The notes beneath the pieces were generated by a model. That model was not told where the DNA came from and did no database searches. It saw only the letters and a list, made by a program, of their open reading frames with translations. Of a stretch of 64,000 nucleotides of DNA, positions 48,658 through 58,684 are shown in pieces (positions within the stretch are counted from its first letter, which is position 1; the number at the start of each line of letters is the position of its first letter). Made by a program: the position numbers and the translations under genes. This stretch comes from Heliopora coerulea (taxonomy: Eukaryota; Cnidaria; Anthozoa; Scleralcyonacea; Helioporidae), in NCBI GenBank assembly GCA_030142905.1, contig JASJOG010000028.1, positions 124,001 through 188,000 on the forward strand. The letters run 5' to 3'.

Positions 48658-49200
48658 TTAAAAGAGAGAGAGAGGAACAGAGCTTAGAGAGGCATTCAAG
48701 GAAGGTTTAAGTTTAGAAATAATAAGACTTTCTCTTACCAAAAGTTCAGAGGCAGAAGAACAGGAGGATAGGATTTTAAAGTCGTTGAGTGATGGAGTGT
48801 GGCCAGTCTCAGTGAGATGAGTTAAAACGCTGGAAGGTGATGGGTTAAGAAGCCTTTTACCTGTCAAGGCAGAGACTCCTAGATGATCAGAGGCTCGTGT
48901 ATGTAAGTGGCGGGCCGTTTGGCCCACATACAACGCGGAGCAGCATTGACGCGTGTAAGAATAAACGACACGAGACCTCAGAACTTTAGAAGTCCTGTCC
49001 TTAAAGTTGAAAAGATGAGCAAGTCGCTTGCCTGGTTGAAAGACAAAACGAATTCCGATGTGAGGGTAAGCTGAGGAGCACAGTTTTAAAATTTGAGTGG
49101 GGATTTGAAGAGAGTAACAACCAGTGAAGGGAAGAGAAAAGTATAAGACCTTTTTGGGGACTGTGTGAAGGACTGGTTTGGATGTGAAGGTTTTGTCCAA
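48658..49200 (-). pseudogene. PLE fragment (C-terminal GIY-YIG region), minus strand
   Basis: An uninterrupted 180-codon frame. It contains RFVFQPGKRLAHLFNFKDRT, the Cys region YTRQCCSALYVGQTARHLH with the GIY-like LYVGQT, and a C-terminal ELLVRESLIISKLKPSLN. It is a different family from the neighbouring PLE pieces. The RT part is missing, so it is truncated at its 5' end, though this stretch is intact. Confidence 0.75.
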
Positions 49201-49244
49201 GAAAAGAGAAATGTTAAAAAATATCTTTTAAACTAATGGCTTTC

Positions 49245-49536
49245 CTACCCATTTATTTGACAAATGCGTTTCTCCTTACATGTCCTTAACTTGTGGTGTG
49301 GAGTAAAGACAAAAGCGAGGAAGTGACAGGTTGTCATTGAGGTATGACAAACAGCAGGCAGGAAACAGTTAAGAAGCAAAGGAAATAAGCATAATCTAAA
49401 ATAGAGACAGTGGAAAGGAGTCCAGTCTGGAGCCCACTTCACTCATTGCCAATCTGGGCTCCTTTCCACACAGTCTTGCACTTCGACAGCTTATATGAAG
49501 CCTTCTCCAACACATAGATGCCACGAAATACCTGCG
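49245..49536 (-). repeat. Residual PLE-associated sequence
   Basis: Continues upstream (on the minus strand) of the PLE frame and ends exactly where homology to the second KLHL copy begins. A 65-codon open frame here has no recognisable domain. Confidence 0.4.
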
Positions 49537-49830
49537 CCACCAGTGTTGAACCAATTACGAATTGAAAAGTGAAAAAGTTTTCATCGAAAAATTGGATTCG
49601 GCAAGCCAAGGTTGTATCGCAAACTATTGAACAAAGACATCCAATGGGGATAACTTGTTGACAGTTCAAAGGGACGTCCCAAAGACTTTTCACTCGACAC
49701 TTGAGTTTTTCTTCACTCCAGATATGTCGTAGACTCATTGTCGTGTCACTCTCATTTCATAATTGAAGCTTCATTACAGTCCAATGCAATTTGATATTAG
49801 TTTCCTGTTTTTCAAAGAAAGGAATAGAGA

Positions 49831-50005
49831 AATTGCCGTATATAGACACTGGCATTTTATTGTAATTATCATTCTGTCTGAAGATGACTTTGGAATAAAG
49901 TCGAAATATCACAGTTCCAACTATAGTTTTATCTTGCATTGACTCATATCTTGAGTTCTCAAGATGACTTTATTCTTCGGAATATGTTTTATTTTATACT
50001 TTTAG
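49831..50005 (+). mobile_element. PLE terminal piece present only in duplication copy 1
   Basis: Copy 2 reads straight from ATTGCCG into AGATTACACTC near 57823-57835. Copy 1 has about 170 extra bases that match 47818-47935 and contain the hammerhead-like motif 49874-49914. Confidence 0.7.
49874..49914 (+). ncRNA. Hammerhead-ribozyme-like motif with palindromic ATAT stem III
   Basis: Stem I CTGT (49874-49877) with ACAG (49911-49914); core CTGAAGA (49878-49884); extra T; stem II GACTTT (49886-49891) with AAAGTC (49897-49902); GAA; ATAT; C at 49910. All core bases are standard. Activity untested. Confidence 0.6.
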
Positions 50006-50522
50006 ATTACACTCTTTTGTTCGCTTATCTACCGGTATTCAACTTTGTGTATCTTGCATTCAAAGAGATGTGTCAGAGATGACTATTGCGTTTGGTAATC
50101 TGCGTTGTCTCAAAGTTAAGAAACCATCAACAATATTGTTAAACTTTCTTGGAAGGTACCGTTTCATTCATCTCATAACAGTACAATTTGACACCAATTC
50201 TCATTCGACCTCGGTCGTGGTCGTAGTCGAACGTGACACATGGATCGTTTCAACTTGTAAAGAATGTTTGTGTTTTTAGACTCCTAATAATCATCTGTTT
50301 TAATTACACCTGCCCCTTCCGTTAACTCTTGCATATTCACGAACAGATATACAAATATAAAGTCACGTCTTGCATATATCTACAGCAGAAGTAGAAAAAT
50401 GTTGTCGTTGCTGAATTAGCTCAACTGTTTCGTGAACCCGATAACATCGGTGTTTCTGTGTCGTTTTTTCCTTCCGCAGTTTTATTTCTGTTATGATGTT
50501 TTGAGGCGAATAAAAACAAGAA

Positions 50523-53068
50523 ATGACCTGTAATATCAACTGTATTTACAAAAGCGGGGAATACATATGCGCTTTCTCAAAGAAATTGAACGGCCAGCGC
50601 TCCACTCGTTCATTTTGCGATGTGGTTTTGGTAGCCGAAGAAGTGGAATTCCCTGCCCATCGCAGTGTACTTGCGGCGGCTACTGAGTATTTTCAAGTAA
50701 TGTTTAACATAAACATGGCGGAGAAGACGCAGTCACGAATCCATCTGAGTGGAGCTTCTTCAGATGCTTTGGGAAGACTACTGGATTACATCTACACCGG
50801 TACATTGCACATTACCAAGGAATCCGTGGTCAATCTCATTTTCCTTTCCTCGCTACTGATGATGTTCGATGTGGCCGAATATTGCTGGAAATACTTTCTT
50901 GGAAGCTTAGATATCCAGAACTGCGTCGAACGTAAAATGTTAGCCGACTCTATAAGCTGTGAAGAAGTTTCTAAACGAGTCACAGCTTTTGTTTTGAAGA
51001 ATTTTGCAAGATTAGATGCGAAAGCCTTAGTGACCTGTCCTGTAAACGTCATGAGCGAACTTCTGTCTCACGAAGACTTATTCGTCGAAAAAGAGCTGGA
51101 AGCTTTGAAGGTCCTCCTAGAATGGTGTACACACGATTTGTCCGGCAGAGAAAAAGTTGCGAAAAATCTCCTGAACTCTGTCCGTTTTTCTTTCCTTTCC
51201 TTGAGCCAAGAATCACTGGAAACCCTTCTTAGAAATTACGGCATTTCGAGAGGATCCAACATTTATGATTTAATCCTTAAGAGAGCCGAAACAAACTGTG
51301 GACTTCTCGAAGCTAGACTTTCGTACAAAGAAGAACGAGTTATTTTTGTTGCTGGTGGTCACGGCGAAAATTCCATTCTCAATCAGGTTACTGGTTACGT
51401 TCCCTCGAGTGGTAAGTGGTATGAACTTTCCGAGATGAACTACCCGCGAAGAAGGTAAGCTTATAGTACATCAAGTGCGACCTTGTGTGCACGCGCCAAA
51501 TTCTGCTCTCGCTGATAATTACAGCTGAAAGTTTAACACTTTACCGCCAAGATCAGCCTTTTGGAAACGGATTAAATATAAGAAAATGTCGATTTCAAAG
51601 AAAAAAAATGGACAGATACCTAATTATCGTACAATCGAGTTGTAAGATCTGCTCAAAAATGTGTTATTCATTCTATAAGCGCGTTGCAAACAACACAAAC
51701 TCCTTGACCCCAAACAACTCATCGCATACTTCCGCAAAAAAATGGATAGGTATAGGACCAGTTCTATAGAATTTCAAAACGAAACATTAGTCAATATCTT
51801 GAGTTCATGTTAGCCTGAGGATGATTCTGAAATAGAATTGAAACATTGCACAGGGATAGGCGTTAAGTTGTCACGAGCGTCTCTCGTCCGCTTGTAATTG
51901 ACTAAACGGGCCTACTGTTCTCAGTTGGCTCGATAGCTCAAGTCGTCCGACGACCCGAAGATGCCAATTCGAATCGCGCTTAATTTTTCAAGTTGACCTT
52001 CGCAGTTTAGGTAAATCTGAAATTTTGACTTACACGTCGGGTTATTTTTTGGGTCGTGTTGTAGTACAAATCTTTTACACTTATTGTTCCCTGTGTCGCC
52101 AGAACATGTTGCTCTATAAAATGTACAACGTGATTGGTTTAAATTTTATTAGCTTTGGGTTGGTTTTAATATACGAAGACCTGATTGCGGTTGGTGGCAC
52201 TATGGAGAAAGTCTTGGATCGTCCGATACCTTTCATCGAACGATACAAACCCCGCCAAGACACATGGGAGGAAATCCACATAACATCAACAAATGAACTG
52301 GAAAGAGACCACAGTGGTATCGTTGACTTTCGCGGAAATATAATTATTGCTGGTGGCTTTGTGGTTGCTTCTGGTGTCGTGGTGTCATCTGTCATCGAAT
52401 TGAATCCACATAATGGGAACTGGAAAAGACTAGCTTCGTTAAACATAGCGCGTGAAGGTCACGTAGTTGTTGCGGACCATGAGAATATTTATGTCGTTGG
52501 AGGAAGGAACCAATCAGGAATCCTAGATTCTGTCGAGAGATATGACGCGAGATCAGGTGGGCGTCTTTGATGTTATAGCACATGCTTTGCTAACGCAAAC
52601 AATTTAATTTATGCGTGTCGTTTTAAAGATGAAAGTACTTTGGAAGTGAATACAAAGTACTTGAAAATAAATGCTCGTTCTTTCTTTTTAGAAACCTGGT
52701 GTGCAATTACGTCAATGAGCACTAGGCGCTGTCATGCATGCGCAGTATGGTTCGACAACAAGATTTTCGTTTTCGGTGGTTACGATGGTAACAGTGTCCT
52801 GCGGTCAGTTGAAGTTTACGACCCTGATAATGAAAGCTGGCAAGCGTTGCCCGACATGCTCATGCCTAGGATGAAATTTGGCGTGAGCGTGTTCAATGAC
52901 CACGCGTACGTGGCTGGTGGAATGAAGGGATCACGTGGTCCAATGTTATCACAGATAGAGAAATACAGTTTTGGGAAGTCTACGTGGAGTACGGTTACAC
53001 CAATGAAAGAAAAGAAAATGGAAATAAACTGCGCCACCATCAATGTTCCTTTTAGGTTCTTGAAGTAG
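50523..53068 (+). CDS. BTB-BACK-Kelch protein (KLHL family), copy 1
   Basis: Exons 50523-51454, 52153-52556 and 52692-53068 join to 570 residues, the normal KLHL length. BTB about residues 25-130 (SFCDVVLVAEEVEFPAHRSVLAAATEYF, LLDYIYTG). BACK about 135-240. Kelch propeller 275-565 with blades marked by the GG pairs VIFVAGGHG, LIAVGGTM, IIIAGGFV, IYVVGGRN, IFVFGGYDG and AYVAGGMKG. Such proteins are substrate adaptors of cullin-3 ubiquitin ligases. The substrate is unknown and the subfamily could not be fixed by eye. Start chosen as the first ATG; the protein begins directly with the BTB. AATAAA at 53140. No disabling changes. Confidence 0.93.
51924..51990 (+). repeat. tRNA-like SINE remnant in KLHL intron 1, copy 1
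   Basis: GATAGCTCAAG resembles a tRNA A box and AATTCGAATCG a B box, spaced as in tRNA. Acceptor-stem ends do not pair, so it is not a functional tRNA. The second copy is at 60085-60151. Confidence 0.45.
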
Positions 53069-53109
53069 AATGTAACGCAAGATAAAGTTATAATTTGTTT
53101 AGTTAATGA

Positions 53110-53960
53110 GAGGTTGGTTCAAGATGATATGACTTAGGCAATAAAATGTTATCAAATCTTAATCACACAGTTCCTCCAAGTGAATTTCGTCACCTGAAAT
53201 GCACAAAATGGTATTTTTGCGCTGTATATGAAAGCAGACAGCAAGAAAAGATAGTTCTACTCAGATCTCGATTCCAGTCCATCTTTAGAAGCTGACACGA
53301 ATGCAAAGGTGGAAAATCCCCGTTGACAATCTACTTCTCAAATCCCAGCACCTGATTTTTCGGGAGGATCCACAAACGTTTTTCAAAAATCTTTTCTAAA
53401 AGAAAAAAGTAAAGTAGAGAAAAAGGCCGTTTTACAACATAGGCAGGAATAATGCGTCGTGTTACTTTAATTACATAACATAGTTGCAGTACCCCACTTC
53501 GATTACTACGGAACTTTCTTGTGACAAAATTATAGCCCAGCTGGTACCTTTAAAGAGACGCATAAACCCAAATTTGGTAAAGATAAAGGAATTTTATTTG
53601 GAATGTTTCGTCACTACTCAAGTGAAATCATCAGTTATCAAGTTTGCGTTTCTGTGGGTCTCTAAAGTAAACCGCTGGACTACAGTTTTTATCACAATAA
53701 TCGCTTTCCACCTGGAACGTCTATCGCTTTACGGAGCAGTTTGAAAAAAACGCTACATTACAAAGTGGAAAAACTGAAAACCACGCAGCAAAACTAATAA
53801 TAACTACAACAACAATAACAACAACAGCAAGATGAAAAACGTTCGTTAGTTTCTTATCAAGTTCATGAATAATTCATAAGTTATAGTAGGCAACCCATGA
53901 ACGCAAACCACATATCCCCCAAAAATTTTGAAACAGGGTGAGAGTTAGGTTTATCGTCGC
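53110..53960. other. 3' flank of KLHL copy 1
   Basis: Part of the duplicated block and matched at 61270-62125. An 86-codon open frame at 53484-53744 is only partly kept in copy 2 (different stop), which argues against coding. Confidence 0.6.
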
Positions 53961-53965
53961 CGGGG

Positions 53966-54949
53966 GTGTTTCACCTTAATCCTAACCCTAATCCTTTTCC
54001 GATTTTCCCCGAGAAAGATGATAACCATCTATTTAAACCCATTTTTACAACCTTCGACAAGCTGCTGTCGTCAGACGAGCCACTCGTTCATGTGGTTCAT
54101 GATGCTGTAGGTAAATTTTCCAGAATTCTGGGAAATCGTGTTTTCAAGGCCAGTGTCATGAAGAGCACAACTCTCACCGATATTGATATGGGCGATTCAG
54201 AGGTTTATATATCTCATCAATCAATTTATTTGGGTAGAATGACAAAGTCATCATTACAGAAGTTGCTTAACGAGGGGGAAATATCTGAAAGATCTTACAA
54301 CACTATTCTTTTAGCAGCACAAGCCTACTTCAAAGCTTCATTTCAGTATGTTCTCAAAAAGTTTCCAATCAATGATGAACTTTTGCAACATGCAAAATGG
54401 ATAAATGTAGCAAAGAGATCCGAGGCAGAATGGGGAAGTGTAGAATTTTGTCTGACCAAATTCAAGGGAGTCTCACTGATATCTGGCATCTAAGCAGATG
54501 CCATGTATGATGAATTTTGTGACTATAAGACTCTCACTGATGAGGAAACTGGCAGGAAGGCCTGGGATGAAGCCAAGGTCATCGATGGTTACCCTGAAGA
54601 TTCTGAGGAGGTGTTTCATTACCGCATGGACATTCTATGGTGGCATGTTGCACACATGCCATTGCCTGAGTCATCAACCAGAAGATTCCAGCACCTGCAC
54701 AAAGTCGCAGAAGCTGTCTTAGTTATTGGCCATAGCAATGCTGGAGAAGAATGCTTGTTCAGTAAGGTTCGCAAGATCAAAACTGATAGCCGGTCTGCTC
54801 TTAGTCTTGAGGGCACTCTTTCAAGTTTACTTACCATGAAGCTACATTACCCTGAAGGTACTACCCCATGCTATAAGTGGAAACCGGAAGAGACCCTCAT
54901 GAAAAAGGCAAAAAGAGCCGCAAGGGAGTACAACAGTGGACATAGATGA
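53966..54949 (+). pseudogene. hAT-type transposase remnant with one internal stop
   Basis: One frame with a TAA at 54491-54493. The first part holds KFSRILGNRVFKASVMK; the second holds VFHYRMDILWWHVAHMPLPE, HSNAGEECLFSKVRKIKTDSR and SLEGTLSSLLTMKLHYPE, the hAT C-terminal dimerisation region. N-terminal zinc finger and catalytic parts are missing. The first ~27 codons lie in KLHL-duplicated DNA, so the true remnant starts near 54046. Confidence 0.75.
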
Positions 54950-55575
54950 TTTATCAAAAACATTGACTCAAAACGCTTAAAAAATAAGAGCGCATCAGCT
55001 GGTGAGCTGTAGCAATCAAAGGAAACAGAACAAAAAAACTGGTTATTGCTGTAGTTTTACTATTCGCTTATAGTAATTTACGAACAGAAGAAATAGAACA
55101 AAGAAGACTGTTTACAGTAACATATGCAATTGAGGTATAAAATATAGGAACAGTATACGTTTGGAAGCCATTTCTTCACAATCACACTGCTTAAGAACAA
55201 GCTATCCGAAAAAGTAATTTCAAGTAGAGCTAGAGGGAAGCAGATTCGAAACAAAATTTTTTGCATCTCGTGATTTAGTACTGCAGCTCATTCCTGACAT
55301 CTGGAAAAATATTGACCATAATGAACGGTTAATTATAAGCATCAGCATTGTCATTTCTATTATGATGATGGATCGCTTCTTAATCACAATCAGACAAAAG
55401 AAAATACTGCATGAAAAGGCATGTGGCTTTGGGTTTCCGTTTAAGGGTGACCGCTTAATACAGGTAAAAAGAACAAAGAAAGACAAACATGGGGCTGCTT
55501 AAGGGTGGCCGCGGCCGCTTAATAAAGGTAACGATTACAGCATGTGTATGGGCCAAAATTCGGGACTTTCAAAAC

Positions 55576-55715
55576 TGGCCGCTTAATAGAGGGTGGCCGC
55601 TTAAAAGAGGGTGGCCGCTTAAAAGAGGGTGGCCGCTTAAAAGAGGGTGGCCGCTTAAAAGAGGGTAGCCGCTTAAAAGAGGGTGGCCGCTTAAAAGAGG
55701 GTGGCCGCTTAATAC
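55576..55715. repeat. 18-bp minisatellite, GGTGGCCGCTTAAAAGAG unit
   Basis: Seven to eight tandem copies with almost no variation, so recently expanded. Related single words (GGTGACCGCTTAATACAGG) occur at about 55444 and 55503. Its open frames repeat GRLKEG and are artefacts. Confidence 0.9.
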
Positions 55716-55742
55716 AGGGCCGTTATATACAGGTTCCACTGT

Positions 55743-56338
55743 ATATTTTTTCAAAATGTATCTCATTGGTCAACTTCTACTGTCGATCATTGTCAACGGA
55801 AATTGCCTATTCAAAGGATAAGAGACACTCTTTCTCCATCAAGCAGAGCAGAGAAAAGCGAGCAGAAACAGATATCAAGAAGAGAACCTGGAGTCAGAAG
55901 AACCTTTTGCTAGAACTGACCATTGATTGAACATTCGTAAATCTTAGTTATCGTGTATTGTTCGGTTATACTAATAAAGATCCTGCTCCTCGCAGGGACG
56001 GTGGAGCGGAATTACGAGTGGGGGGCTTGAGATAAAAATACAACATTTTGTATGCTTCTCTGGGAAATTGCATAACAAGTGTTTTAAAGCGTAGTTGTTT
56101 CAACATTACATTTAGAAAAAAGTGGGGGGCTACAGCCCCTGCAGCCCCCCCGGCTCCGCCGTCCCTGCCTCGCTGACAAACGTGGCTCTACCCATTTCTA
56201 GCATAAGACTTAAACGCGTCGACAGCTTATCTTTGCAACTTGGGCGATTGATGAACCAGGCGGAAATATTAGGCGAAGTACAAATAACATAGCCTAGCAA
56301 AACACACGAAATATAGGCATAGTGATGGTTTATTGAAT
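55743..56338. repeat. Duplicated block, copy 2 (paired with 47931-48335)
   Basis: Same sequence as 47931-48335 but split by the 175-bp insertion at 55993-56167. Confidence 0.75.
55993..56167. mobile_element. 175-bp MITE with CAGGGACGG ends and 5-bp target duplication
   Basis: Ends CAGGGACGGTGGAGCGG and CCGGCTCCGCCGTCCCTG are inverted. CCTCG is repeated at 55988-55992 and 56168-56172. The paralogous block at 47931-48335 lacks the insert and shows the unfilled site CTCCTCGCTGA, proving insertion. Confidence 0.85.
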
Positions 56339-56414
56339 GATGTATATATATTTATATGAATGGTGTATATATATATATATATATATATTTAATGATCTAT
56401 GATTTAACAACTAC

Positions 56415-56458
56415 GTCGTTACACGGTGTTTCATGCCCCGTGGCAATCATCAGACGAC
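56415..56458 (-). ncRNA. Type I hammerhead-ribozyme-like motif (minus strand)
   Basis: Minus strand: stem I GTCGT with ACGAC (5 bp), core CTGATGA, extra T, stem II TGCC/GGCA with a short loop, GAA, stem III ACA/TGT closed by a small loop, and A at the cleavage position. It has the longest stem I of the motifs found here. Lies 3' of the minus-strand PLE at 56527-57519. Confidence 0.65.
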
Positions 56459-56526
56459 TGATTACAAACAATTATTGATCGCTATTAATAGTGTGACCAC
56501 GCAATGACGTGTTCGCCCATTGGCCT

Positions 56527-57519
56527 TTACTTGTCCGGCGGTATAGCTTTGAAGTTCGCAAAAAGGAATTTGTTTTTGTGTCGACAGTTTGAAAGGATTT
56601 CGCTTCTTTTGTTTAGTAAGTCGCATTCTTGTCGGAAAATTATGTGGAATTTTTCGGTGAGGCACAGGTGGCAGGTTTTTGATCCGTTTCTGTAGGGTGG
56701 TGCTTTGTCCAAAATCGACCATCGGATGTTGATTTTGTTAGTGTTTTTCTCCTTCAGGTCCCATACGTATTTTAAGAGTTCCGTGCTCGTTGCCCTCGTC
56801 TTGTAGCGTAGCGAGTTCCTGTGCTTGTAGATCATTGTTTCAGATCATTGTTTTTGTTGTTTGTCACCTGCACCAGGTAGACAACGTTTTCTGTTTGGCA
56901 TTCTCCTCGGAGTGGGCAAGGGTTGCTCTTCCTGCAAATGCATTTCGGGCTTGTTATGTTGGGTTCACCTTCTAGGATTTTCCTGTTGTGTGCTTTTATA
57001 ATGCTGGATGTGTTTGGCATACAGCCGTAGCTGACCTTGACAGTGTTTCTGTTAAATATTTTGTGAAGTTTGTGTTCTGCGGGAAAAGTGTTTGTCCATT
57101 AATTGCAGGAACTTTGTAATGACGTTTGTATGCACGTTCATACTCTAAGGGGGGTTGAACCAAATGATCTTCCGTTTTCGTTGTGTCTTGTTGGTGGCTG
57201 CCGGTTCTGGCTCATACTTGATTCTTTCTTTGTATCCGCTGACGTTCACGGCGTCGTTGTATTGTGGTGCGGCCTGGCCGAAGATTTCCTTGCTGGATGA
57301 GATTTCACTTACTCTTTTGCTAATGTTGTGCGGCAGTTGTTTTGTGATGTTAGGTGGGTGGTAGGAACTTGTGTGGATGTATAGTGGCTTGTTATTAGGT
57401 TTTCGATATGGTCTGTAAGAGTTTGTTCTTAGGTCGAGAGTCACGTCCAGGAAGTTCGCTTCTTTTAAGTTGCTTTGAATTGTTATTTTTAGACCTAGGT
57501 TGTTAAAGTGTTGGACCAA
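56527..57519 (-). pseudogene. PLE fragment of a third family, minus strand
   Basis: From right to left, in three frames: LNVTLD-type strand ANFLDVTLDLRTNSYRPYRKPN, SSYHPPNITKQLPHNISKRVSE, SGYKERIKY and KRKIIWFNPP (RT thumb region); then CICRKSNPCPLRGECQTENVVY (Cys-rich region); then STELLKYVWDLKEKN, IRWSILDKAPPY, CHLCLTEKFHII and LNKRSEILSNCRHKNKFLF (GIY-YIG C-terminal part). The GIY-YIG core itself is cut by frameshifts. Inactive. Confidence 0.8.
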
Positions 57520-57990
57520 TTACCACCAGTGTTGAACCAATTACGAATTGAAAAGTGAAAAAGTTTTCATCGAAAAATTGGATTCGGCAAGCCAAGGCTG
57601 TATCGCAAACTATTGAACAAAGACATCCAATGGGAATAACTTGTTGACAGTTCAAAGGGACGTCCCAAGGACTTTTCACTCGACACTTGAGTTTTTCTTC
57701 ACTCCAGATATGTCGTAGACTCATTGTCGTATCACTCTCATTTCATAATTGAAGCTTCATTACAGTCCAATGCAATTTGATATTAGTTTCCTGTTTTTCA
57801 AAGAAAGGAATGGAGAAATTGCCGAAAGAGATTACACTCTTTTGCTCGCTTATCTACCGGTATTCAACTTTGTGTATCTTGCATTCAAAGAGATGTGTCA
57901 GAGATGACTATTGCGTTTGGTAATCAGCGTTGTCTCAAAGTTAAGAAACCGTCAACAATATTGTTAAACTTTCTTGAAAAGTACCGTTTC

Positions 57991-58193
57991 TATAGGTAGT
58001 GCTACTCTGGTTTGGTGGCCAGCGATAGGTACATACAAGTTGCTAGAAAACATTTCTTAATTGAAGACTAAATTATTCTTCAATTAAGAAATGTTTTCTA
58101 GCGATTTGTATGCACCTTTCGCTGGCCACCAAACCAGAGTAGCACTACCTATAGAAATAGTTCACCTAGTTGAGAAAAAAACCTATTCACCAG
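57991..58193. mobile_element. Foldback MITE present only in duplication copy 2
   Basis: Arms TATAGGTAGTGCTACTCTGG and its reverse complement, with about 75-bp arms ending near 58154, then a short tail. TACCGTTTC occurs on both sides (57982-57990 and about 58195-58203) and once in copy 1, so it is a target duplication of about 9-10 bp. Confidence 0.8.
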
Positions 58194-58295
58194 TTACCGT
58201 TTCTTTAATCTCTTAACATAGTACAATTTGACACCAATCCTCATTCGACCTCAGCCAAACGAATATGACACATGGATCGTTTCAACTTGTGAGAA

Positions 58296-58552
58296 ATGCT
58301 TGTGTTTTTAGACTCCTAATAATCACCTGTTTTAATTACGCCTGCCCCTCCCGTTAACTCTTGCATATTCACGAACAGATATACAAATATAAAGTCACGT
58401 CTTGCATATATCAAGAGGAATAAAGAATGTTTGTGTTTTTAGACTCTTAATAATCACCTGTTTTAATTACGCCTGCCCCTTCCGTTAACTCTTGCATATT
58501 AAAGAACCGATCTACAAATATAAAGTCACGTCTTGCGTATATCAAGAGCAGA
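58296..58552. repeat. Tandem doubling of the proximal promoter region, KLHL copy 2
   Basis: The segment from TTGTGTTTTTAGACTC to CACGTCTTGC-ATATATCAAGAG occurs twice in copy 2 and once in copy 1 (about 50268-50390). Any promoter elements in it are doubled for copy 2. Confidence 0.8.
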
Positions 58553-58684
58553 AGTAAAGAAATGTTGTCGTTGCTGAATTAGCTCAACTGTTTCGTGAAC
58601 CCGATAACATCGGTGCTTCTGTGTCGTTTTTCCTTCCGCAGTTTTGTTTCTGTTATGATGTTTTGAGGCGCATAAAAACAAGAA

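Larger units (their letters stand above)
49537..54046. repeat. KLHL tandem duplication, copy 1
   Basis: Aligns by eye almost base for base with 57523-62211, with an offset of about 7.99 kb at the left, 8.16 kb over the gene. It includes upstream DNA, all KLHL exons and introns, and about 1 kb of 3' flank. Relative to copy 2 it gained a PLE terminal piece at about 49831-50005. Confidence 0.95.

Noticed and set aside
51485..51769. 94-codon frame inside KLHL intron 1 (also 59647-59931)
   Set aside because: Lies between donor and acceptor of a well-supported intron and has no family resemblance.
51817..51870. Hammerhead-like CTGAGGA block in KLHL intron 1 (also 59978-60030)
   Set aside because: Stem II pairs, but the bases after GAA cannot form stem III; too decayed to call.
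51924..51990. tRNA gene
   Set aside because: Box A and B words are present but the acceptor stem does not pair; more likely a SINE remnant.
55576..55715. CRISPR-like array
   Set aside because: Units abut without spacers, and the context is an animal genome.
55544..55930. Open frame with GRLKEG repeats
   Set aside because: Product of the 18-bp minisatellite, not conserved outside it.
49439..57724. MSLRHIWSEEKL-type minus-strand open frames at 49439-49738 and 57503-57724
   Set aside because: Present in both arms only because the DNA is duplicated; no domain, and the frame runs into different PLE DNA on the left.
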